64,000 bases of DNA from positions 663,748 through 727,747 of the forward strand of contig CP150559.1 of the NCBI GenBank assembly GCA_049487715.1, given 5' to 3'. The translations under genes were made by a program, and so were the position numbers. Positions 9,306 to 17,277 of the stretch are shown here, in pieces (positions within the stretch are counted from its first letter, which is position 1; each line of letters begins with the position of its first letter). The stretch is from Pycnococcus provasolii (lineage: Eukaryota > Chlorophyta > Pseudoscourfieldiophyceae > Pseudoscourfieldiales). The notes beneath the pieces were generated by a model. It searched no databases. It saw nothing but the letters and a program-made list of their open reading frames with translations, and was not told the origin of the DNA.

Positions 9306-10565
9306 ATGGCCCCTTGCAGCTTCGTCAACCTCTCTGGGAGAGGTCTACAGTCTTTACGCAGCTGTACTCCGTCGACTTCTGCAAGGCGGGTCAGCAAGTC
9401 GGCGCACGCTCAGAAGCAGAAGCTGCAGCTGCAGCAGTCAACACAGACGCGAGACAGACACGTGATAGCCGCTTGCTATCCCGGGGAGAAGCAGCAGCGA
9501 ACGCGAGGCTTGTCAGCGTCGTCACGTTCAAGGCGAACCTACAATTCCACACCAACAAGGGACGTGCAAGCCGCGGCGGGCGCGGATGCGATCGACGCAC
9601 CTGCCGAAGACGAGGGAGATAAGTGGAGGCAAGCGCGCATCGCGGCGAGCCTGTGTGGCTGGTTCTTCCTGAACGCATGCTTCGCCATCTTCAATAAGAA
9701 GACGCTCACCGTCTTCCCGTACCCGTGGCTGCTAAGCTGGATTCAAATCGCCACCGGCGCCGCACTTATGCTCGCGCTGTGGGCCACCAAGGTGTTCCCC
9801 GCGCCAGAAGGTGGGCTGACGTGGAAGAAGTGCAAGGTGCTGCTTCCCACGTCCATCCTGCACCTGATCGCGCACGTCAGCGCGTGCGTCAGCTACAAGT
9901 TCAGCTCCGTCTCAATCACGCAGGTGGTCAAGGCGGCGGAACCCGTATGCTCGGTCGTGCTGCTGACCCTCTTCTTCGGCAAACGCTACTCCGTGTGGAC
10001 GTGGCTGAGCTTGTTTCCCGTGGTTGTGGGCGTGGCGTTGAGCTCGGCGACGGAGATCAACTTCTCCATGCTTGCGTTCAGCATGGCGATGGTGTCGAAC
10101 ATCGCGTGCGCTTTTCGCGGTGTGACGAGCAAGCAAATGCAGGCAGACCTAGGACTTCGGGGCATCAACCTCTACGCCGGCATCGCGATCGTCAGCTCCG
10201 TCCTCCTCCTCCCGTTCAGCCTCTTGGCGGAAGGTGCGCACCTCGGCACGGCGTTCGCGGATGCGCAGGCAGCTATGGTGAAGCTTAACTACGCGGAGGC
10301 TGCGTGGGGTTTCCCCATCTTCCTCACCGTCGGCTCTGTGCTGTACCACACGTACAACCAGACGAGCTACCAGGCGCTCGCGGAACTTACGCCGCTCTCG
10401 CACAGCATCGCCAACACCGTCAAGCGCGTCGTCATCATTGTTGCCTCGGTTGTCGTGCTGAAGAACACCATCACCATGCAAGGCTGGATCGCGGCGTTGG
10501 TTGCAGTTGGCGGCGTGTTCCTGTACTCGCTTGCTCAGATGGCTGAGAAGAAGGCTGCGAAGTAG
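9306..10565 (+). CDS. Plastid sugar-phosphate/phosphate translocator
   Basis: The 419-residue protein belongs to the plastid phosphate translocator (TPT/PPT/GPT/XPT) family of the drug/metabolite transporter superfamily. About 100 N-terminal residues rich in Ser, Arg, Gln and Lys form a transit peptide. The membrane domain starts at about residue 112 (ASLCGWFFLNACFAIFNKK). Diagnostic pieces are VVKAAEPVCSVVL and NQTSYQALAELTPLSHSIA followed by NTVKRV, whose Lys-Arg pair binds substrate phosphate in this family. The KAAEPVCSV and late-helix sequences look closer to the GPT/XPT branch than to TPT, but the substrate cannot be set. It would exchange sugar phosphates for phosphate across the inner plastid envelope. 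Confidence 0.9.
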   Translation: MAPCSFVNLSGRGLQSLRSCTPSTSARRVSKSAHAQKQKLQLQQSTQTRDRHVIAACYPGEKQQRTRGLSASSRSRRTYNSTPTRDVQAAAGADAIDAPAEDEGDKWRQARIAASLCGWFFLNACFAIFNKKTLTVFPYPWLLSWIQIATGAALMLALWATKVFPAPEGGLTWKKCKVLLPTSILHLIAHVSACVSYKFSSVSITQVVKAAEPVCSVVLLTLFFGKRYSVWTWLSLFPVVVGVALSSATEINFSMLAFSMAMVSNIACAFRGVTSKQMQADLGLRGINLYAGIAIVSSVLLLPFSLLAEGAHLGTAFADAQAAMVKLNYAEAAWGFPIFLTVGSVLYHTYNQTSYQALAELTPLSHSIANTVKRVVIIVASVVVLKNTITMQGWIAALVAVGGVFLYSLAQMAEKKAAK

Positions 10566-11202
10566 GATAGGATACACTTGGCGTGGTGGCGGTGGCGACG
10601 GCGACGGCGACGGCGACGGCGGCGGTTTTTTTCCTTGCTGTGACTGTGTAGAAACATAAATGCAGTACCTACCTACGTAAGATTACTACACGCTACCGGT
10701 AAGGTGCGTACTGCGTGTGTGCTGAGGTGAGGGGCAAGGGGCGGGGGGAATGGAGGGGAGGGGTGCCCGTCCCTTTCGGGTTGAGCTGCCCGAGGGGGGG
10801 AGCGGGTCCAAGGGGTAGGAATTAGCCGGGGATCGGTGACGGTTATGACTGGTTTCCCCGTGATCGCCAACCGGGGTGAAATTTTTTCACCCCAGGAAAT
10901 TGATCCTTCCAGTTCAAATCCTCTAGGATGAAGGTTTCTAACACCCGTCACACGGGTGAAACGTGCCAGCCTCAAATTACCTTGTTAGATAATGGCGCTG
11001 TAGAACCGAGCTGAGGGGTATTCGTGCACACAACGTCACAAATCACACACCACCAACTAGTGCATCCTATTTTAAGCGTGAAGCTGTACGGCTGGTACGC
11101 GCGCAGAGGTGTGTGTGTCCTGCCGCCGTTCACAACGGCACGTCGGCGAGGAACAAAGAGAAAGAGTTCGATTTACATCAAAAGAACGAGCTCACAGTGA
11201 TT
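10566..11202. other. Convergent intergenic region with hairpins
   Basis: The region lies between the translocator and the selenoprotein gene. A GGCGAC-type microsatellite sits at 10587-10625. A perfect 9-bp hairpin with a TTT loop occupies 10873-10893 (GGGGTGAAA and its complement), and a second short one (CACCCGT/ACGGGTG) is at about 10942-10958. These could belong to 3' UTRs or to an unrecognised structured RNA. No open frame looks coding. Confidence 0.35.
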
Positions 11203-11268
11203 ATTATCAGCGCGTGTGCGAAGGAAATCCAGATCCTATTTTCGCGCACACGACGCGTCACGCTATAC
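11203..11268 (-). promoter_or_regulatory. SECIS element in the 3' UTR of the selenoprotein gene
   Basis: Read on the minus strand, the segment has a GUGAC at 11261-11257 and a UGAU at 11209-11206, the two halves of the SECIS non-Watson-Crick quartet. Between them an 11-bp helix (GCG, bulged U, CGUGUGCG against CGCACACGCGC) closes an apical part with an unpaired AAAA run and a further AGGA/UCCU mini-stem, as in form II SECIS. The distance from UGA to the adenines (about 14-15 nt) is slightly longer than usual. It lies 57 bases after the stop codon, correctly placed to recode the UGA at 11959-11958/11885. Confidence 0.8.
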
Positions 11269-11325
11269 TGTATTTCGTTCGTCCTTGAAAAAAAAAGCTT
11301 GCAAAAGTGAAAAAAAAAACCCTTT

Positions 11326-12214
11326 TTAAGCAGCCACTTTTTCGACTGTTCGAAGCACCTCCGCAGGCTCTGGGTATGAGCCAGGTAGAGGGTCGATCCA
11401 AGCGGCGGTGATTTTGCCGTTTTCGACGACGAAAGTGCCTCCGAGACGCTTGACGCCTTCTGGAATCTCGCCAAACTTCATGTCCTTCGGTACGGGAGAC
11501 AACTTCATCACGCTTGTGAGGTACGTCCACCACTGTCCAGTCGTGAATCCAGGAGGTTTCATGTCTTTCGCGGCTTCCGCACTCTGCGCCTCGTTATCGC
11601 CAATGAGCGCTAGACCTGCGTCGTTGTAAGCATCAAACTTGTACTCGGATGCGTCGACGTACATCAAGTCGCGGGTGACTTCCGGATTCGAGTCCAGAAA
11701 CTGGTTGAGTTTTTCCACGTCGCCGATAGAAAGCATCACAAGTCGCATACCCTCAGGGAGGTCGTCCACTGCCGACGACCACTAATGTCGAAGGTTTGAT
11801 GGCGTCAGTGATTGTTTTTCAGCACGAGAAGAAGCAAATCAAAGCAAAAAGACGAACCTCCTTCGCATGCGACCAGCAATACAGTCTATTTCATTTAGTG
11901 TGTTAGGTTGTTAGTGATTGTTGTTCATCTGCCATGGATGGTTAGAGGTAGTCTTACCAGCCCAAGTGTCGCAGGAAGACAACGACACCGTTGTCTCCAA
12001 TTGCGTCACCGACGGTCGTCGCGCCTGAGGAGTTGACGAGCCTGGCTGTTTTGAGCGTGGCGCCGTACGACACGCTTTTGTTATTGACAGTTGCGACTCC
12101 TTCGGGCGTGACGGAGCACGGCACCGCGCGCGACGACGACGCAACCACGGCGTTACGGCGGGCCACCAGACGACGAGGGCTGGCCCGAGCCACGAGGCGA
12201 GCGGCCATCATCAT
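11326..12214 (-). CDS. PRXL2/AhpC-TSA-like selenoprotein with UxxC motif; Sec codon split by an intron
   Basis: Three exons (12214-11958, 11885-11858, 11781-11326) encode 246 residues. Exon 1 gives a basic presequence (MMMAARLVARASPRRLVARR) and ends ...VVVFLRHLG plus TG. Exon 2 starts with A, giving TGA, then LYCWSHAKE; exon 3 continues WSSAVDDLPEG. The redox motif is thus U86-L-Y-C89-W, the position of the CxxC cysteine in PRXL2/AhpC-TSA_2 thioredoxin-fold proteins. All junctions are GT-AG (introns 72 and 76 bases) and phases fit only if TGA is read as selenocysteine. Exon 3 carries the family's C-terminal half, including GGTFVVENGKITAAW. Expected role: thiol or peroxide redox enzyme in an organelle. 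Selenoproteins of this kind are known in prasinophyte algae. The 28-base middle exon and its weaker GTTCGT donor are the least certain parts. Confidence 0.82.
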
Positions 12215-12536
12215 CCCGGTCGACGGAGGGGAACTAAAACGCGTGGTGGAGAAAGCAAGGGGGAGGGAGGACGGGGACGAGTTACCTGTACCACAAGCGA
12301 AGGCGAAGGCGAAGGCGAAGGCGAAGGGCCGCAACCCTAAGGGTAACCCTAGCCCTTAAACCCTATCGTAGCCCTGCCCTCCCTTGCCCCTCTTGGCGTC
12401 TGTCCGTCCCTTGCTCACCTCTGCCCCCCTCCGTCAGCCTCTCCGTCAGTCCGCCCCCCCTCCTCGGTTAACTTCTCGCCGACGACAAGACGCGACGGAG
12501 CGAGCGAGTGAGGGAAGGAAGGGCAGGGACATCCGG
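12215..12536. promoter_or_regulatory. Divergent promoter between the selenoprotein and GT29 genes
   Basis: The interval contains an AAGGCG tandem at 12300-12329 and a cluster of AACCCTAA-type words at 12333-12365 (AACCCTAAGGGTAACCCTAG). A CT-rich stretch at 12371-12470 leads to the GT29 start. The telomere-like words sit midway between the two starts, as in other head-to-head pairs here. Confidence 0.45.
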
Positions 12537-14128
12537 ATGGCAGCGACGGGCGGCGGTTCTCCGGCCAACGCGCTCTGGCTCGTCGTCAAGTACTGGCCGT
12601 TCATTAACCTCGTCGTCGTACGTCGCAATCAATCACACCTTGCAGGGCTCGAAAGGCTCTAGGGCAGTCCTAGAGCCCTTCGTGGTCTCCCTCTCTCGCA
12701 CACCTTTGATCTGACCTCGAACCAATACACACACGCACACACACACGCACACGCGATCAACAGGTATGCGTCCTGCTCTCACAGCGACTCGGAATCGATA
12801 ACGACCGGGAGACGGGCATAGACGGCAACCTCGACTGCTCGCCTCTAGCAGCCAAGGCGACGACGCAGCCGATCGACGACACGGATGGGGACGGCGACTG
12901 CGCGAACGATTGCAGCGGGCGCGGTATGTGCGAACACGGCACGTGCATCTGCGAGAGCGGCTTTTCGGGCGAAGACTGCAGCCAAGCAACGTGCCCCAGC
13001 GCGTGCTCGGGTAAGGGAAAGTGCCTGCCGAGCGGCGTCTGCGTGTGCCACCGCACGTTCACGGGACCGGACTGCTCGACCGAAGTGTTCTCGCTGAGAC
13101 TCGAGAAGGTGCTGCAGACGCTCGGCCGGCCGTTCAGCGAAAAGGGAAGCTTCGACGAGGATGTCGACCTCATTGTCAGTGCCAAGAGCATGAAGAAGTA
13201 CCCGCGCGTTCTGTGCCGCACCAAGGCGTGCGCGCTCACGTGGGCAGTCAGCCTCAGCGGAGTCACGCCGTTTCTTCCGCGCGAGAACTGGAAGCCTGCG
13301 TACAAGACGTGCGCGGTGGTGTCTTCGAGCAAGCACATCCTGGACGGTTACAACGCAACATCTGGCGGCAAGGGGCGCGTCGTCAGCAAGGGCTGGGGCG
13401 ACGAGATTGACGGGCACGCGATGGTGCTACGCTTCGACAACGCGCCCACGCAAGGCTTCGAGCGCGACGTTGGATCGCGCACCACGCACAGGCTCGTGGC
13501 TGGTGACTACGCGAGAATGGTGCACAGCCTGCTTGGCACGGAGGTTGTGACGAACCAGACGAAGAGCGTCGTCACCGCGAGCACGTGGTGGGCGCAGGGC
13601 GTGCCTAGTCCTGAGAAGGTTGTGTACTTCATGAGCGTGCCCGGCATTGCGTCCAAGCCTGGCGAGGTGGGCGGTCAGGTGCGCGCGCCGGATCACAACG
13701 CGTTTGCACCTTTCACCGAGGTGTTTCCGGGCAATCGGAGGTACCTGCTCAGTCCAGTACTGCTGAAGCGCATCCACGATGCACACGAGCGCGTCCGCGA
13801 GACGATACGCACGCTCGAGCTGGGATGCTACAAGGACTCGGCACCGACGCTTAGTCAAATCTTCCTCGCCTCGTTACTAAGCCTTCAGCTGTGCTCGGAG
13901 GTTCACGTGTACGGAGTTGCCATCGCCGCGCCTGGCGCGGAGGGCGACACGCGGCTTAAGCGCGACAAGCGGTTTCGCGCGCGGTATCGAAGCGGCTCCA
14001 ATGCGATGGAGCTGTACTATCCCAACAAGGATGGCTTCAAGCCGGAAGTGCCGCTGATGGATGATTTGACGCATAGCCACGGCCTGCGCATTCTCCAAGA
14101 GACGGGACGATTGCACGTGCACGGCTAA
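12537..14128 (+). CDS. EGF-domain sialyltransferase-like protein (GT29), type II membrane
   Basis: Two exons, 12537-12617 and 12764-14128 (146-base GT-AG intron, phase 0), give 481 residues. Residues about 13-33 form one signal-anchor helix, expected to place the enzyme in the Golgi facing the lumen. Two tenascin-type EGF repeats (CANDCSGRGMCEHGTCICES; CPSACSGKGKCLPSGVCVCH) occupy about 71-131. The GT29 domain follows: the L motif starts at about 210 (CAVVSSSKHILDG) and includes RFDNAPTQGFERDVGSRTTH, then an S-like motif (LLSLQLCSEVHVYGVA), a YY motif III (MELYYP) and a VS motif (SHGLRILQE). Related GT29 proteins in plants and algae are not proven to use sialic acid, so donor and acceptor are unknown. 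EGF repeats on GT29 are unusual. Confidence 0.9.
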
Positions 14129-14266
14129 GAACTTGCTACTACTAAAACTTTTGTACCATAGTATCCACCATATTAGACTGTTATGACTTTACATAATACT
14201 GTACCTTCCACCCACCGCCAGTCGTAGAAAAAAAGTGTCATCCACCATATTACTGATTGAGAAAAT

Positions 14267-15317
14267 TTAGCTGCCGTTCATCGTCTCAAGTGCTCTGATC
14301 AAAGCCTGCGTTCCCGATCGCTCGTGTCCGAGAGATATGACGCTCAGATAGAGCGAATGTGCGAGGGAGAGGCCAGGGAGAGATATTTTCATGCGCTCGC
14401 ATTCACGCAGAGTGATTCCGAGATCCTTCACAAAGTGCTCCACCATGAATCCCGGCGCCATGTCCCCGCCCGTGATTCGGTCGGCATAAAGCTCGAGACT
14501 CTTGGAGTACGCCGCGCCGCCCGCGATGGCGTTGAGAAAGTCCTTGACGTTCAGGCCCGCTTTGGACGCGTAGACCATCGATTCGCACAGTCCAATCATC
14601 GTCGTCGCGATGGCAACTTGGTTTGCCATTTTCGCGTGTTGCCCCTTGCCAGGGATTCCCATGGGAAAGGCCGTTCCAAGGCATGCGAGCACAGGCTTGA
14701 CGGACTCAAGCACGGCTGGTTCCGCTCCGCAAAAAATTGACAGCTTGGCCGCCTTTGCGCCCTTGTCTCCTCCAGAAACGGGGCAGTCACACGCACCTCG
14801 CGTTTCTTGCACTCGCTTCTGCTGCAATTCGTTCGGCCAATACAGGCTCGGTAGTTGTGAAGTCAATGACGACAGAGCCAGGCTTTAGGTTCGCGACGAC
14901 GCCCGTTTCAGGGTGCAGGATAACCTGCTCGATGTCCTTGGGAAAACCTAGCATGGTGCACACGACGTCGGACGCCGCTGCGACTTCAGCGGGTGATGCG
15001 GCGTACTCGGCACCGTTTGCGATGAGTTGCTCAGCCTTGGACTTGGTTCTCGTGTATACGGTGAGCGGATATCCTGCGTCCATTATGTGCTGCGCCATGG
15101 GCGCGCCCATGATTCCCGTTCCAATGAATCCGACGCGCGTGGACTTGGGCACGCTTGCGTCGAACGCCGGTTGGAACGGTGCTGCTGCCGCCGCCATGGT
15201 GCTTAAGGTATAAGCCGGTGGTAGACGTCGTCGTCGCGCTAGAGGCTGTGTTTGCGTATAGGTCAGTGTACGCCAGAACGAAGCAGCACGTAAAGACCGA
15301 CCTATAGACAGGCTCAT
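14267..15317 (-). CDS. Beta-hydroxyacid dehydrogenase (3-hydroxyisobutyrate/glyoxylate reductase type), with an in-sequence +1 frameshift
   Basis: The N-terminal frame (15317 to 14787) has an Arg-rich organelle presequence and then the Rossmann start RVGFIGTGIMGAPMAQHIMDAGY, continuing to SVVIDFTTTEP and ARNARCV followed by TGA. The C-terminal half continues in the +1 frame from GAC at 14788: DCPVSGGDKGAKAAKLSI, the substrate-binding DAPVSGG motif of the family with A changed to C, then the catalytic-lysine region (GKGQHAKMANQVAIA). Nothing is missing at the join except one extra T (14789), so the protein would be complete (about 350 residues) with a one-base shift. Explanations are an assembly indel, a recent null mutation, or +1 frameshifting at GTG-TGA-C. 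Substrate is not determinable. Confidence 0.75.
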
Positions 15318-15565
15318 GCGAACGAGCGCGGGTGACGATGCGAAAAAGTGGATAACATCAGGAGAAGGACGAGGGAGACGACGAGCGGAAGCCGAATTCG
15401 GTTAGGGTTAGGGTTAGGGTTAGGGTTATTCGGCAACGTTGTTCTCTTCTCTTTGGCCGGGTGGCTCCGTCCCTCCTCTCCTGAGCGAACCCAACCCCGG
15501 GCTGGCTGTTCTCGTCCCTTTCCCAACGAACGCGTCGTCGACTTCGCTCGTCCTCCCGCACTCTC
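15318..15565. promoter_or_regulatory. Divergent promoter with interstitial telomeric repeat
   Basis: The short gap between the dehydrogenase and NDUFS4 starts contains four perfect GGTTAG-type units at about 15401-15427, flanked on each side by TTCGG/CCGAA-like words. Both flanking genes are nuclear genes for organelle-targeted proteins, so the block is likely a shared regulatory site rather than a relic chromosome end; that role is inferred. Confidence 0.5.
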
Positions 15566-16278
15566 ATGTTCGCGCTCGCAGCCTTCGCGGGCCAGGGGGC
15601 GCGCCCGCTCGCTTGCGCGTCAGCAGTGCGCGCGTACGCAACGTCGTGGGGGATAGTCGCGGGCTCGCCGGAATCCACCTACCAGCGAAAGGTACGTAGG
15701 GAACTTTGACTCGTCGCCCTTGGCCTATTATGCGTCTGCGCGGGTTTTTTTTTTTGGTCTTTGCGTGGGCTTTCTCCGTGTGACTCAGCAAGGAAACTGA
15801 CAACCTCTCTAAAACAATACAAAAAAACTGTGTTTAGGTGACCATCTACAGCCCCGCGCGCCCGCCGAGCCAGCAGGGCTTGGCTTGCTTGGGAAAGTGG
15901 AAAATTGAGTTTGAGTACGGAGGGAGGTGGGAAAACCCGCTCATGGGATGGACGAGCACGTCAGACCCGCTCGCGAACGTCGGATACAGCCACCTGACGT
16001 TCGACACTCGCGAGGCGGCGGAGCACTTCGCAAGTAACCAGGGCTGGACGTACGTCGTGGCGAAGGAACCGAACACGCACAGCAGGCTTAAGCGTCACAC
16101 GCGCTGGTTTGACTACGGGAGCGTGTACAGCACGAAACGCGCGGGACTTCCGCTGGACCCGCCGCAGTTCTCCGACCCGTCTGCAGGCTACCGAGGTGCC
16201 AAGGGAAAGTACACGACCAAGGGAAGCTTTACTCTTGAGAAGGGCGGCATGAAAGTGAACGCAGACGCGAAGAAGTAA
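15566..16278 (+). CDS. NDUFS4: Mitochondrial complex I subunit NDUFS4 (18 kDa)
   Basis: Exons 15566-15691 and 15838-16278 (146-base GTACGT...TTTAG intron, phase 0) give 188 residues. Exon 1 supplies a presequence ([20 protein letters not shown]) and ends TYQRK. Exon 2 starts [14 protein letters not shown], reproducing the family's RKVRIFVPARNNMQSG. The family core [20 protein letters not shown] and the GWTYVV segment follow. NDUFS4 is an accessory subunit on the N-module arm of NADH:ubiquinone oxidoreductase in the inner mitochondrial membrane. The C-terminal tail ([20 protein letters not shown]) is longer than the animal protein. Exon 2 alone lacks a plausible start, which supports the splice. 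Confidence 0.93.
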
Positions 16279-16516
16279 TAGCCTTCGCACGTCCTGCGGC
16301 GCTCACCACTTTCTCCTTCTCTCTTGCCGTGTGCTGCGCGTGTGTGTTATTTCCAAAACATATAGTAATGAAAGACGTATGTTTTGTTTTATTTTCAAGG
16401 AAATCCCACGGTCATTACAAAAGAGTCGTGGAAGACAGGATTTTTGTGCACCGATGCAGCACACGACAAGTGTACAACCGAACCGAACGGGACTGTCGGC
16501 TTGGCTGGCTGATAGC

Positions 16517-16687
16517 TTAGCGGTACTTGACGAATCCAATGTCCTTCGCGTACTGTCGGAAGCACTGTCGGCAGATATTTAATCCGTACTTACGGATGAG
16601 TCCGTGCGTGTTGTTGCACACACGGCAGTGACGCGAGCCGAGACCGTACTTCTTCGGGTGGCTGTTCCAGATTGTGTCGTGTCCCAT
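16517..16687 (-). CDS. RPS29: Cytosolic ribosomal protein S29 (uS14)
   Basis: The 56-residue product [20 protein letters not shown]... has the exact size and layout of eukaryotic uS14. The zinc site is formed by CRVC (about residue 21) and CRQC (about 39). It sits in the head of the 40S subunit. The ATG at 16687 is the conserved start; sequence upstream in frame is unrelated. The gene is convergent with NDUFS4. Confidence 0.95.
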   Translation of the reverse strand: MGHDTIWNSHPKKYGLGSRHCRVCNNTHGLIRKYGLNICRQCFRQYAKDIGFVKYR

Positions 16688-17277
16688 GGTGACGTGTGTT
16701 TTGAAACCTGTACGTTGTGTGAATATAAAAAAGAAGTCAGTGTGTGTGTTGTTTGTTTTCCTAGATCCACAAATCCCATCACCACACAGCACACCGAATC
16801 GTCGCCAACTCCGTTGAGCTGCACGCGCACAGCAAGGATACACGCAGACACACACGCGCGTGCGCGTGTGTATGTGTGCGTGCGTGCGCGCGCGCTAACA
16901 CACACACACAGACCTCACCCTCCGACGCCGCCCATCTCTCTCTCTCGACACACGTACCTCGAGCAACGGGAATGGAGGCGCAGGGCGTCGTGCCCGGGCG
17001 GGGAGGAGGCGGCGGAGAAAAAAACAGGCCCGGGGGATACCGCTTCGGTGGGAGAACCCGTGGACTTGTGGAACCCCCAAAAACATTTGAGGTCGACCTA
17101 AACCCCCAATTTCATACCTCAGAGAGCGAGCCAGCCTGCCACCTCACCCCACAAGTCATGGACCTGCCATATATATAACAGGTGTAGTACACGTCTTCTT
17201 GCTTCTACTGTACCATGATTTTCACTTGTTTGGAATAAAAAAATTATGTATTAAAATACGTTTCACCTCTTAAGTTC
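16688..17277. promoter_or_regulatory. RPS29 upstream region with shared promoter module
   Basis: An AC/GT-rich tract occupies 16838-16915 and is probably in the 5' UTR or first intron of RPS29. At 17036-17114 lies a module GGGGATACCGCTTC ... AACCCGTGGA ... AACCCCCAA that recurs, with the same word order, at 49443-49516 upstream of plastid L4. A second AAACCCCCAA is at 17100-17108. After that an AATAAA-like word near 17233 belongs to one of the two minus-strand transcripts or is chance. Confidence 0.5.

Noticed and set aside
10885-10935. Possible tRNA gene (a GTTCAAATC box-B-like string)
   Set aside because: The flanking bases cannot form a T stem and no A box or cloverleaf was found.
14787-14789. 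TGA at the dehydrogenase break as a selenocysteine codon
   Set aside because: Reading through in the same frame gives no family similarity. The conserved PVSGGD motif continues in the +1 frame, so this is a frame change, not recoding.
15401-15427. Internal TTAGGG run as evidence of a chromosome fusion
   Set aside because: Similar short runs occur in many promoters here with no subtelomeric repeats beside them. A regulatory word is simpler.
16855-16900. Longer N-terminus for RPS29
   Set aside because: The upstream frame is AC/GT-repeat sequence. MGHDTIW is the conserved start of uS14.
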